Positions 47,359 through 55,815 of a stretch of DNA of 64,000 nucleotides are shown here, piece by piece. The notes under the pieces are model-generated. The model saw nothing but the letters and a program-made list of their open reading frames with translations, had not been told where the DNA came from and did no database searches. The DNA comes from Hyphomicrobiales bacterium (lineage in GTDB: Bacteria; Pseudomonadota; Alphaproteobacteria; Rhizobiales; Rhizobiaceae). The DNA is taken from assembly GCA_900471525.1 (NCBI GenBank), contig UCEZ01000007.1:124001-188000 (forward strand), in the 5' to 3' direction. The position numbers and the translations under genes are program-made. Every line of letters begins with the position of its first letter. The first letter of the stretch is position 1.

Positions 47359-48525
47359 TTGAGTATTCGCTTCGACAAGCTGGGCGTGGTGATCGCTCTT
47401 CTCATCGCCTATGGTGCGCTTGTCGCGCCATTTGCGACCTTGCGCGCCAATCGCATCGTGCCGGGCGAAGCGAAAATGATCCTCGACGCCCTGCCGGCCG
47501 GTGCGGGAATTGCGTTGCTGGTTCTGATTGTGTTCGCCGCTGTCATCGTTCTCCTGAAAACGCCGACGTTGATCCGGCTCGCTACCGCAGCCGCTGCACT
47601 CGTCGCCCTCGCTCTTTTCGTCGGCATGGCCGCGACGCATCTGACACCTCCGGAAAACACCTACGCCCGGGTCTCCCCGGCCTCCGGCTTCTGGATATTG
47701 CTGTTTGCCTTTGCGCTTCTTGCAGCTGATTCGATCACGCGGCTGAGGCCGCAGCCTGCCATCCGGGTGCTGCTGCTGCTGATCACGCTCGGCGGGGCTG
47801 CGGCCATCCTGATGTCGGGCCTTTGGGATGGCCTGTCGATCCTCAAGGAATATGCCGGCCGCGCCGACGTGTTCTGGCTCGAGGCCGGCAAGCATGTGAC
47901 GCTGGCGCTCGGTTCGCTTTTTGCCTCGGTCGCCGTCGGCCTGCCGCTCGGCATTCTCTGCCACCGGGTCGTGCCGTTGCGCGCGGCCGTGCTCAATACG
48001 CTGAACCTCATCCAGACGATCCCGTCGATCGCGCTGTTCGGTATCCTCATCGCGCCGCTCGGCTGGATCGCCGTCCATGTGCCGGGGGCCGCGGCTATCG
48101 GTATCCGTGGCATCGGTGCCGCGCCCGCCTTTGTGGCGCTCTTTCTCTATTCGCTGCTGCCGGTGGTCGCCAATACGGTGGTCGGGCTTGGAGGCGTGCC
48201 GCGCGAGGCCAACGAGGCGGCGCGCGGCATCGGCATGACGGACCGGCAGAGACTTTTCGGGATCGAGCTGCCGCTTGCCATGCCGGTCATTCTCACAGGC
48301 ATCCGCATCGTGCTCGTCCAGAATATCGGGCTTGCCACGATCGCGGCGCTGATCGGCGGCGGCGGGTTCGGTGTCTTCGTGTTTCAGGGCATCGGCCAGA
48401 CGGCGATGGACCTGGTGCTTCTCGGCGCGGTGCCGACGGTGGTGCTGGCTTTCACGGCCGCCATCGTGCTCGATGCCCTCATTGAAATGAACGCTCCTCA
48501 GCGAAACCGAGGCAGGACCGCATGA
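47359..48525 (+). CDS. yehY: Quaternary amine ABC transporter permease (YehY-like)
   Basis: This 388-residue permease has an N-terminal block of about 160 residues with five extra membrane helices, as in YehY. A standard OpuCB-type permease domain follows (VTLALGSLFASVAVGLPLGIL, NLIQTIPSIALFGILIAPLG, and EAA loop EANEAARGIGMTDRQRLFGIELPLAMPVI). TTG at 47359 is the likely start; the nearby ATG at 47351 runs into a stop at once. The stop overlaps the ATPase ATG. Confidence 0.87.
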   Translation: MSIRFDKLGVVIALLIAYGALVAPFATLRANRIVPGEAKMILDALPAGAGIALLVLIVFAAVIVLLKTPTLIRLATAAAALVALALFVGMAATHLTPPENTYARVSPASGFWILLFAFALLAADSITRLRPQPAIRVLLLLITLGGAAAILMSGLWDGLSILKEYAGRADVFWLEAGKHVTLALGSLFASVAVGLPLGILCHRVVPLRAAVLNTLNLIQTIPSIALFGILIAPLGWIAVHVPGAAAIGIRGIGAAPAFVALFLYSLLPVVANTVVGLGGVPREANEAARGIGMTDRQRLFGIELPLAMPVILTGIRIVLVQNIGLATIAALIGGGGFGVFVFQGIGQTAMDLVLLGAVPTVVLAFTAAIVLDALIEMNAPQRNRGRTA

Positions 48526-49460
48526 TCGAAATCGATGGGATCACCAAGCGCTATGACGGCAATACGGTCGTCAACAATGTGACGATGACGATCGAGCCGC
48601 GCACGGTGACGGTCATTGTCGGGACCTCCGGTTCCGGCAAGACGACGCTTCTGCGGATGATCAACCGGCTGGTCGAGCCGACCGCCGGCGCTATCCGTCT
48701 GGATGGCGAGGACAATCGCGCCATGCCGGGCTATGAGCTGCGCCGCCGCATCGGCTATGCCATCCAGGGGCACGGCCTTTTCCCGCATCGCACGGTCGCG
48801 CAGAACATCGCCACCGTTCCGGTGCTGCTCGGCTGGGACAAGGCGCGGATCGACGCCAAGGTGGCGGAGCTGCTGGCGCTATTCCAGCTCGATCCGGCTC
48901 AGTTTGCCGGACGTTTTCCCCACGAGCTGTCCGGCGGGCAGCAGCAGCGCGTCGGCGTTGCGCGGGCGCTGGCGGCGGAGCCGAACGTGCTGTTGATGGA
49001 CGAACCCTTCGGTGCGCTTGATCCGATCATTCGGGCCAAGGCGCAGGCAGACCTTCTCGACATTCAGAAACTTTTGAAAACCACCATCGTGCTGGTGACG
49101 CACGATATGGACGAGGCGTTTCATCTGGCTAACAAGATTGCCGTCATGGACAAGGGTGAGCTCGTCCAATACGGCGAGCCCGCCGAGCTGGTCAAAAATC
49201 CGGCGACGGAGTTCGTGCAGACGCTGATCGGCGCCAGCGAGAGGCCCTTCCGGCTGCTGTCGATAGAGACCGCGGCAGAAGCGGTCGAGCCGGGTACGGC
49301 AGACGGCAAGCCGCTGCCGGAGGCGACAAGCCAGCGGGATGCGCTGTCCCAGCTGCTCTGGACCGGCCGAAATGCCCTGCCGGTCGCCGCCGCCGACGGC
49401 ACGATCCTTGGCAAGGTAACCTTGGAAGGGCTGACCAGGCGAGCAGCGAAGCCGCAATGA
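48522..49460 (+). CDS. yehX: Quaternary amine ABC transporter ATP-binding protein (YehX-like)
   Basis: This 312-residue ATPase has Walker A GTSGSGKTT, Q-loop IQGHGLFPHRTV, signature LSGGQQQRVGVARAL, Walker B VLLMDEPFGALDP and the switch His in LVTHDM. After the nucleotide domain comes a tail of about 75 residues ending in a short CBS-like strand pattern (RNALPVAAADGTILGKVTLEGL), shorter than the twin CBS module of OpuA-type ATPases. It overlaps both neighbours by ATGA. Confidence 0.9.
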   Translation: MIEIDGITKRYDGNTVVNNVTMTIEPRTVTVIVGTSGSGKTTLLRMINRLVEPTAGAIRLDGEDNRAMPGYELRRRIGYAIQGHGLFPHRTVAQNIATVPVLLGWDKARIDAKVAELLALFQLDPAQFAGRFPHELSGGQQQRVGVARALAAEPNVLLMDEPFGALDPIIRAKAQADLLDIQKLLKTTIVLVTHDMDEAFHLANKIAVMDKGELVQYGEPAELVKNPATEFVQTLIGASERPFRLLSIETAAEAVEPGTADGKPLPEATSQRDALSQLLWTGRNALPVAAADGTILGKVTLEGLTRRAAKPQ

Positions 49461-50203
49461 AGGCGTGGATTCCCCCTATCTTGCGTTTGGTGCTGTTGGT
49501 GGTCCTCATCGCCTTCCTGGTTTCCCCTGACTGGTTTGGGCCGCTTTTGAAACCTCTGGTGCAGGACACTGCGCCGGCGATCTACAATCAGGGCAGCCTG
49601 CTGACGCTGACGCTTCTTCATCTGCGCATTGTCGCGATCGCCACGGCAGGGGCCGTTGCCGTCGCAGTGACACTGGCCATTCTCGTGACGCGGCCTTTCG
49701 GGGCGGAATTCCTGCCGCTGTCGCGCAGTCTTGTGAATATCGGCCAGACATTTCCGCCGGTGGCCGTGCTGGCGCTTGCCGTGCCTGCCCTCGGCTTCGG
49801 CGAGAAGCCGACGCTGGTCGCATTGTTTCTCTATGGCCTGCTGCCGATCTTCGAAAATACGCTGACAGGACTGACGACCCTGCCGCCATCCGTGATGGAG
49901 GCGGCACGCGGTTCCGGCATGACGGATCGCCAGCGGCTCTTCAAGGTGGAACTGCCGCTGGCCATGCCGGTGATCCTTGCGGGCATCCGGCTGTCCGTGG
50001 TGATCAGTCTTGCCACCGCAACGATCGGTTCGACCGTCGCGGCAAAGACGCTCGGGGAAGTCATCATTGCCGGGCTGCAATCCAACAATATCGCCTTCGT
50101 CCTGCAAGGCGGCTTGATCGTCGGGGCTTTGGCCGTGCTGATCTATGATGGATTGTCGGCGATCGAGCGGGTCTTTGCGCGACGTGCAGGACTATTGTCC
50201 TAA
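49457..50203 (+). CDS. yehW: Quaternary amine ABC transporter permease (YehW-like)
   Basis: This 248-residue second permease has about six helices and the EAA loop EAARGSGMTDRQRLFKVELPLAMPVILAGIR, nearly the same as that of the YehY-like subunit, and ends ALAVLIYDGLSAIERVF. It closes the osmF-type operon. The gap to the next gene on the same strand is 159 bp, and no clear terminator was seen, so partial read-through into the Cache-channel pair is possible. Confidence 0.88.
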   Translation: MKAWIPPILRLVLLVVLIAFLVSPDWFGPLLKPLVQDTAPAIYNQGSLLTLTLLHLRIVAIATAGAVAVAVTLAILVTRPFGAEFLPLSRSLVNIGQTFPPVAVLALAVPALGFGEKPTLVALFLYGLLPIFENTLTGLTTLPPSVMEAARGSGMTDRQRLFKVELPLAMPVILAGIRLSVVISLATATIGSTVAAKTLGEVIIAGLQSNNIAFVLQGGLIVGALAVLIYDGLSAIERVFARRAGLLS

Positions 50204-50362
50204 AGCTGCGTCATCAAATGCAAGCTACAATGGTGGAAGCCTTTCCGCGCTGTCTTTGGTGGTGCGGCGATTACCCCAAAAATATTCCATATCCTGCCTC
50301 TATTGACCGGAAATCCGGCGTTGTAGAACATTTCAGCATTTCTCCTCTTTTACGGGTTGGCG

Positions 50363-51499
50363 ATGACATTTCGGCGCAGTGCACCCATCGCAATCATTGT
50401 CGCGATTGTCTTTGTCCTGGGGGGGGCGGCTTTCATTTCGAGCAGGTTGTTTTCGGGGATGACCGATGCGGTCGAGGCGGACCAGTTCCGGGTCATGGGC
50501 GCGATCGTCCAGACTGCAATCAGCGAGGCGGAAAATAAGGCGCTCGCCCGGGCCGAACTGCTCGCCGACCTGCCAACAGTGCAGAAGTTTCTGGCGGCTG
50601 GGGATCGGACCGCGCTTGAGGCGGAACTCGCCAAGATGTTTGCCAACCAGAAGGCTCGGCATGGTGTCGATCAGGCGCAATTCCATATTCCGCCCGCGAT
50701 TTCTTTCCTCAGGCTCCACGATCCCGCAACCTTCGGCGACGATCTGTCGGCCTTCCGGCCGATGGTTGTCGCGGTTAATCGTGACCGTGTGCCGCTGAAA
50801 GGGGCTGCGGTCGCCCGCAGCGGTCCGGCGATCTTCGGGGTCTCGCCGGTCTTTGATCCCGGCGGCAAGCATATCGGCAGCGTCGAGATCGGCATCGACT
50901 ACGGACCGCTGCTGGCGGGCCTGAAGACCGCCTACGGCATCGATCTGGCGCTGTTCATCGAGGAATCGACACTTCGCCAATATGCCCAGGGCGTCGATCC
51001 GGAGCGCATGGGCGAGCAGAACAGGGTTGGCCGCTATATCCGTTTTGAATCCACCAATGCCCAGCTGATGGCCGAGCTTGCCGGGGCCGAGGATGTCGCC
51101 GTCGTCAACGAGCCGGTGCGCTATGTCCGCGATGCGCAGGGACTGGTGCGCGGTGTTCTGCTGCTGCCGGTCAACAGCAGTTCCGGCACGCCGCTCGGCG
51201 TCATCGCCGCCACGGCGGATTTCAGCGCCTCGCGTGCCGCCGTCAACCGCTCGCTGATCTGGCAGGCCGTGATCACGCTGATCGCCATCGTACTTCTTTC
51301 AGGCTTCGTGCTTGTCGTGTTGCGCGGCTTTCTGCTCAGGCCGCTGCAGGTGCTCGGGCAGCGTTTCGATGCCGTCAGCGCCGGAGAGTCGTTGACGCCG
51401 ATTGTCGGCTCGGAGACCTTTCCGCGCGAAATGCAGTCCTTTGTGGCGCTTTATGACAAGATTCGGCTCCGTCGCGGCGAGGCGGACAAGGTGTCATGA
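50363..51499 (+). CDS. Membrane-anchored Cache-domain sensor protein without output domain
   Basis: This 378-residue protein has one N-terminal membrane helix (about 9-29), a periplasmic region of about 270 residues, a second helix (about 300-321) and a short HAMP-like cytoplasmic end (GFLLRPLQVLGQRFDAVSAGE). The periplasmic part resembles a double Cache sensor (QFHIPPAISFLRLHDP, FGDDLSAFRPMVVAVNRD, GVSPVFDPGGKHIGSVEIGIDY). No kinase, cyclase, GGDEF or chemotaxis domain follows, so it cannot signal in the usual way. ATG 50363 is chosen; TTG 50357 is in frame. The stop overlaps the start of the ligand-gated channel gene (ATGA), which points to a shared function, perhaps as a ligand-sensing partner of the channel. 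Confidence 0.8.
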   Translation: MTFRRSAPIAIIVAIVFVLGGAAFISSRLFSGMTDAVEADQFRVMGAIVQTAISEAENKALARAELLADLPTVQKFLAAGDRTALEAELAKMFANQKARHGVDQAQFHIPPAISFLRLHDPATFGDDLSAFRPMVVAVNRDRVPLKGAAVARSGPAIFGVSPVFDPGGKHIGSVEIGIDYGPLLAGLKTAYGIDLALFIEESTLRQYAQGVDPERMGEQNRVGRYIRFESTNAQLMAELAGAEDVAVVNEPVRYVRDAQGLVRGVLLLPVNSSSGTPLGVIAATADFSASRAAVNRSLIWQAVITLIAIVLLSGFVLVVLRGFLLRPLQVLGQRFDAVSAGESLTPIVGSETFPREMQSFVALYDKIRLRRGEADKVS

Positions 51500-52587
51500 G
51501 AACCGTATCGACAGGTGTCCGCACCGCATTCCGGCTGGTGGCAACCGTTATTCTGGCAGCGCTTGCCGGCCCGGCTTTTGCGGCGGCCGACTTGCCCCGG
51601 GACAACGGCCTGCCGGTGATCGTTCAGGCCGGAGCATCCTTCCTGACGCTTGATGGCTTCGACGAAAATGCCGGCACGTTCCGCGCGACCGTCGATGTCC
51701 GCTTGCGATGGACCGATCCGCGTCTGGCGAAGTCCGGTCCTGCCCTGGGCGTGCCGCCGGAGACACTGCGAGACAGCGCCGCGGAAGCGCGGATGCGTGA
51801 AATCTGGGTTCCGCCTGTCGTTCTGTCGAACCAGCGTGGCGAGGCAGCGCTGTCGGACTATGGCCTGCGCATCTATCCGACAGGCCGCGTCGAGCTTCTG
51901 CGGCGCGTGACAGCGGACTTCACCGTTGGCGTCGATGTGGCGCGATTTCCCTTCGACCGGCAGAACCTTGTCGTGGACATGGCTGTCAGCGGATTGACGG
52001 TCGCCGAAGTGGCGCTGCGGTTCGACCAATCCGACATCGACTATAGCCGCCCGTCCGCCAATGCCGTCCTTGCCGGCTGGAGCACTGGCCTTGTCGACCT
52101 GAAGAATGTGCCGCAACCCGGCTGGTACAACGGCACGCATGCGCAGGTCGCCGCCTCGCTGGACATCGTCCGTCAGCCAGGCGTGGTGGTCGCGTCGATC
52201 TTCATTCCGCTGTTTGCCTCGCTGCTCATTCCGCTGCTGGCAATCTGGCTGAACCGCATGGAGGACGGCGTCTTCCAGGTCGATACCTACGAGATGGTCA
52301 ACATCATCATCGGCGGCCTGTTTGCCGTTATCGCGCTGAACTTCACCGTCTATAGTACCTATGCCATGCTGTCGGCCGGTGACAATACGGTCAACAGGCT
52401 GTTTGCGCTCAACTATTTGACGCTTGCCTCGGCTTTGTTCGTCAACATCCTGTTTGCCCGTTTCAACGTCGTGAGCCGGCTGTTCGGCCCCTATGTGCAG
52501 GAACAGGCCTATGTGACGATCATGTGGATCGTGCCATGCCTGATCCTTACTCTCGCCACGGCTTTCATGCTTGTCGCTTATGTCTAG
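51496..52587 (+). CDS. Prokaryotic pentameric ligand-gated ion channel homologue (Pro-loop receptor)
   Basis: This 363-residue protein has a signal peptide (residues 1-30, ending GPAFA), a beta-rich extracellular domain and four C-terminal membrane helices (about 230-252, 265-290, 300-322, 337-361). The conserved core residues are present: VDVRLRWTDPRL (W72, D74, R76), IWVP at 103-106, and the Pro-loop FPFDRQ at 151-156 that defines the family. As in GLIC and ELIC the loop cysteines are absent; the only Cys is in the fourth helix. Asp263 and Glu266 sit before the pore-lining helix, as expected for a cation-selective channel (inference). The length fits GLIC-like channels without an intracellular domain. 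Ligand unknown; the Cache protein gene overlaps upstream, and a betaine-type importer lies before it. Confidence 0.85.
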   Translation: MRTVSTGVRTAFRLVATVILAALAGPAFAAADLPRDNGLPVIVQAGASFLTLDGFDENAGTFRATVDVRLRWTDPRLAKSGPALGVPPETLRDSAAEARMREIWVPPVVLSNQRGEAALSDYGLRIYPTGRVELLRRVTADFTVGVDVARFPFDRQNLVVDMAVSGLTVAEVALRFDQSDIDYSRPSANAVLAGWSTGLVDLKNVPQPGWYNGTHAQVAASLDIVRQPGVVVASIFIPLFASLLIPLLAIWLNRMEDGVFQVDTYEMVNIIIGGLFAVIALNFTVYSTYAMLSAGDNTVNRLFALNYLTLASALFVNILFARFNVVSRLFGPYVQEQAYVTIMWIVPCLILTLATAFMLVAYV

Positions 52588-52679
52588 ATCAGTTGGTCGA
52601 CCGCGGCGATGACGCGGATGCGCGAAATGCGACCGCCATGGCATCTGCTGGTGCCGGATTATGTAGCGTGGTTACGGTA

Positions 52680-52815
52680 GGGTGGCGGACTTGGTCCGGG
52701 ATCCAGTGCGCCGCATCCGCGGTGCAAGGGATCCTTTCCTTTGCCATTTCAAAGAGAGTTCTCTCACCGCGCGGACGCGCGGTGGCTGGATCCCCGCCAC
52801 GAGGGCGAGGATGAC
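52680..52815. repeat. Diverged rhizobial palindromic repeat
   Basis: The right arm (52787-52815) reads TGGATCC...GAGGATGAC, the same ends as the element at 4698-4802. The left arm (about 52689-52706) is degraded. Between them lies a perfect palindrome ACCGCGCG-GA-CGCGCGGT (52766-52783). Confidence 0.55.
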
Positions 52816-53621
52816 GGAAGGCGGGGAAGGGCTGAGCGAAACAACAGGCCTCGCATTTCCTTGCAAGGCAGAACGGAGCATTGACAGAACAGGTCAGCCT
52901 TTGGAGGCGCATCACCGCAAGCCTCTCACTGATCCTTCGCCAGGATGTCAAAGAACACGCGCTCGCGTCCGCACCGGTGGTCCGGTTCGGTTCGATCATC
53001 AGTCGGAGGGCGCACGCAAATGCGGAACCTCAGGGGAATTGAATAAGTGGCTCCGCATTTGCGTGGCCTTCGGCGTTTTTCAGGGCTTCCGGCCCCTTGA
53101 AATGCCTGCACTGTCTCGCTGCGCAGGAGAAACGTCCGCCTGCTTGCATGGCTCAACCAAACCGGACCTGGCAGCCCGGGGGAGACATCTGAGGAGGTTC
53201 ATTTCCGAACCACCCGGCACGCATCACCCTGACCTCGACCGCACGTTACGACCTCGGCACAGGGCGCCGGCTTCCACCTGCCCGCGACCGTCTCGCGAAA
53301 CACTCCGGCGGTGGAAACAGGAGCCATCATACGGCGCGGATTCAAGGCGGGGGTGAACGGGGATGATTTTTTGGGTGGGGAGTCTGCCCCCCCCCCTCTT
53401 CTGTCCGCGTCCGCGTCCCCTTCCCGCTGACCGCGAGCTTGGCCGCTGGGGACTGTCGAACTATCTGGAAAGAAAGCAAATCACGCGGTCCAACAACAAC
53501 AAGCCTTGGGATGGGATATCAAGGGCCGAGGCCGGCGGCGGGCGATACACGAGCGCCTAACTTCCGAGGGTGGGCCACCGTAGACCCACCCGTAACCTCG
53601 ATGCCGTCGAGAACCAATGTC
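52816..53621. other. Gene-poor stretch downstream of the channel gene
   Basis: About 800 bp lack a credible gene. Frames here are Arg/Pro/Ser-rich and without initiation signals or domains. The stretch contains a 13-bp perfect inverted repeat (53014-53064) and a 12-base C run near 53389. It may be remnant or repeat-derived sequence. Confidence 0.5.
53014..53064. repeat. Perfect 13-bp inverted repeat
   Basis: ACGCAAATGCGGA (53014-53026) and TCCGCATTTGCGT (53052-53064) are exact reverse complements with a 25-nt loop. No T tract follows on either strand, so it is not a classic terminator. Confidence 0.6.
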
Positions 53622-54104
53622 CTAGTACGGCGAGACACATTGACGCCGCCCGCCATAATACGGCTGGAACGTGTTGTCATAAGCCCTGTAGGACCGATAT
53701 CGCGCGTAACACCAATCGGCGTGCGAACCGCCGCTGCGATAATACCGCTCACCGCCGTAGTACCGGGGTTGCGCCAACAGGCCACCAAGGATCGCGCCGG
53801 CAGCGAACCCGCCAAACGCTGCTCCGTAGTTGTCGTCGTAGTCATGGTAGTAGCGCCGATGGTGATAGTAATTGCGGTTGCCATAATAGCTGCGGTCACG
53901 ATAGTGACGCCTTATATAATAATGGCGATTGCCGCCATAGCGCCCGATACCCCACGAACTGCGGTACGATTCGACCTGCTGAACATCCGAAGACTGCAGC
54001 TTCGGCCTGTCGATCGATGGAAAAGCCTGTGCCGGCGCTACGCTGGAAAAGGCGGTCGCCAGTGACAGGCCAATGATTGCAAGCATCTTCATTTGGTTCA
54101 CCAT
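53622..54104 (-). CDS. BA14K family protein
   Basis: This 160-residue protein has a signal peptide ([21 protein letters not shown]), a long Tyr/Arg/His/Asn-rich middle (RHYYIRRHYRDRSYYGNRNYY-like), a Gly/Ala membrane-like segment (GAAFGGFAAGAILGGLLA) and the C-terminal BA14K motif WCYARYRSYRAYDNTFQPYYGGRRQC. BA14K proteins were found as immunoreactive Brucella antigens with lectin-like activity and are common in rhizobia. ATG 54104 follows AAAGG; ATG 54092 is also possible. The frame is open upstream without signals. Confidence 0.85.
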   Translation of the reverse strand: MVNQMKMLAIIGLSLATAFSSVAPAQAFPSIDRPKLQSSDVQQVESYRSSWGIGRYGGNRHYYIRRHYRDRSYYGNRNYYHHRRYYHDYDDNYGAAFGGFAAGAILGGLLAQPRYYGGERYYRSGGSHADWCYARYRSYRAYDNTFQPYYGGRRQCVSPY

Positions 54105-54187
54105 TTTGCCTTTCAAGAAACAAAACGTTTCAAACGCCGATTTTGTGCCCCGGTAACGGCATTGTGATGGCATTTAAACCTAATGTG

Positions 54188-54406
54188 TCAGGCCAGACGC
54201 TTGAACGTCCATTTGACGACATATTCGCCGTTGCGCTTCATCTTGGTCTTGGTCCGCACCCGGACCGGACCGCCGAGCGCAACCTCTGCGTCTTCGAAAG
54301 CTTGGCGGGCCTCGGCGATGGCGTGATGATAGGCGCTGTTGTCACGTTTTGGGCTTTCCGCAATCGCCTTGAGAAGGGCCATCATATCCAGCTTTTCTTC
54401 GGCCAT
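54188..54406 (-). CDS. Small hypothetical protein
   Basis: This 72-residue soluble protein (MAEEKLDMMALLKAIAESPK... ending NGEYVVKWTFKRLA) has an N-terminal helical half and a basic C-terminal strand-rich half (VRVRTKTKMKRNG). AAGGAG lies 10 nt before ATG 54406. The frame continues to 54541, but that part is Trp/Cys-rich and lacks a ribosome site. Family not recognised. No operon partner is evident. Confidence 0.6.
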   Translation of the reverse strand: MAEEKLDMMALLKAIAESPKRDNSAYHHAIAEARQAFEDAEVALGGPVRVRTKTKMKRNGEYVVKWTFKRLA

Positions 54407-54591
54407 GGGGTCATGCTCCTTTACGGCCGGACGTAAAAATAATGCCGCTATGCCGAACACATCGACGTCAATACACCAAGCTGCACCACCTTCCCAATCC
54501 AAACTCTGGCGGGATTGGTCAAGGATGGTGTGGTGCGGCATGACGGCGGGCCGCAGGCGGCCTCACCACAACCGAAGGGCTTTTGCGAACA

Positions 54592-54984
54592 TCAACCGGG
54601 GATGCGCGCTATGACCTTGATCTCGAAATCAAAGCCGGCAAGCCAGTTCACGCCGATTGCGGTCCAGTTCGGATAAGGCGGCCGGCTGAAAATCTCCTGC
54701 TTGACGGCCATGATGGCTCCAAACTGGTTTTCGGGATCCGTATGAAATGTCGTGACATCCACGATGTCGTCGAACGTGCAGCCTGCGGCCTTAAGCGTCC
54801 CCTTGAGATTTTCAAAAGCCAGCCGGACCTGTCGTTCAAAAACTGGTTCGGGTGTCCCATCGGAGCGGCTTCCGACCTGTCCGGACACAAACAGGAGATC
54901 GCCGGAGCGGATGGCGGCAGAATAGCCATGTTCTTCGTAAAGAGCATGCCTGTCTGCAGGAAAGATTGCTTCGCGTTGCGTCAT
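54592..54984 (-). CDS. RidA-family protein (second paralogue)
   Basis: This 130-residue protein shares the RidA layout (LLFVSGQVGSRSDGTPEP, FENLKGTLKAAGCTFDDIVDVTTF) but ends FEIKVIARIPG, without the IRP-type Arg motif of canonical RidA. It probably belongs to one of the Rid subgroups that lack imine deaminase activity. It is transcribed away from a TetR gene, and the region between carries repeated CGTATA-type sites, so it is the likely target of that regulator. Confidence 0.83.
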   Translation of the reverse strand: MTQREAIFPADRHALYEEHGYSAAIRSGDLLFVSGQVGSRSDGTPEPVFERQVRLAFENLKGTLKAAGCTFDDIVDVTTFHTDPENQFGAIMAVKQEIFSRPPYPNWTAIGVNWLAGFDFEIKVIARIPG

Positions 54985-55069
54985 TTTTGATCTCTCTTCA
55001 TTCTAATTCCGATGATAACCCTTCAGCCAACTCGACGCGGCATAACCTTCACATCCAGCCGCTCACTTG

Positions 55070-55138
55070 GTATACGGTACGTATATGAAATACCTCGTAT
55101 ACACCCCGTATGTCAATTCCAAATACGTAGCGTATACG
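55070..55138. promoter_or_regulatory. Putative TetR operators in the ridA/tetR divergent region
   Basis: Three related dyads or half-site pairs occur within 69 bp: GTATACG-GTA-CGTATAT (55070-55086), CGTATACACCCCGTATG (about 55096-55112) and ATACG-TAG-CGTAT (55123-55135). Repeated CGTATA/TATACG half-sites next to a TetR gene are typical operators. Confidence 0.7.
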
Positions 55139-55155
55139 AAATAGAAAGGGACATG

Positions 55156-55749
55156 ATGGCGAAACGGCGAATCGACACGATGGAGGAGAACCGCGCTAAA
55201 CTGATCGCGGCCGCGCGGAAGGCATTTGCCGAGAAGGGATACGCCGCCGCGTCGATGGACGAGCTGACTGCGGACGTCGGCCTGACCCGGGGTGCGCTCT
55301 ACCATAATTTCGGAGACAAGCGCGGGTTGCTTGCGGCGGTCGTCAACCAGATGGATTCGGAAATGGCTTTGCGCGCGCAGGAGATCGGTGCCCGCGCGGG
55401 AGACGATTGGCAACGCCTGCTTGCCGAGGCCTCAGCTTATATCGAGATGGCACTCGATCCGGAGTTCCAACGCATCGTTCTGTTGGATGGACCGGCAGTG
55501 TTGGGTGATCCCTCACAATGGCCAAGCCAAGACAGTTGTCTGCAAGTGACAAAGCGAGCGGTGGCGCACCTGATCGCACTGGGAACAATCAAACCTGTCG
55601 ATCCGGAAGCCGCGGCCCGACTTCTCTGCGGAGCAGCACTCAATGCTGCCTTATGGATCGCCGCAAGCGACGATCCGAAGAGTGTCCTGCCCAAGGCCGT
55701 CGAGGCATTTAACTGTGTAGCCTCGGGCTTCCTGATGAAGCCGGTGTGA
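55156..55749 (+). CDS. TetR-family transcriptional regulator
   Basis: This 197-residue protein has an N-terminal TetR helix-turn-helix (RAKLIAAARKAFAEKGYAAASMDELTADVGLTRGALYHNFGDKRGLLAAVV) and a helical ligand-binding C-terminal domain (VLGDPSQWPSQDS, AARLLCGAALNAALWIA). ATG 55156 has AAGGG at proper spacing; ATG 55153 is adjacent in frame. The repeated CGTATA dyads just upstream suggest autoregulation and control of the divergent ridA-like gene. The inducer is unknown. Confidence 0.92.
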   Translation: MAKRRIDTMEENRAKLIAAARKAFAEKGYAAASMDELTADVGLTRGALYHNFGDKRGLLAAVVNQMDSEMALRAQEIGARAGDDWQRLLAEASAYIEMALDPEFQRIVLLDGPAVLGDPSQWPSQDSCLQVTKRAVAHLIALGTIKPVDPEAAARLLCGAALNAALWIAASDDPKSVLPKAVEAFNCVASGFLMKPV

Positions 55750-55815
55750 GCTAACGAGCCCCAGGCTTGGTGTTGTCATTGTCGCCTACCGGAGTTTCTG
55801 GCGACCGCCACCACC

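Noticed and set aside
52682-53356. A 224-codon plus-strand frame after the channel gene
   Set aside because: It runs through a known type of palindromic repeat and is Arg/Pro/Ser/Thr-rich, like translated non-coding DNA.
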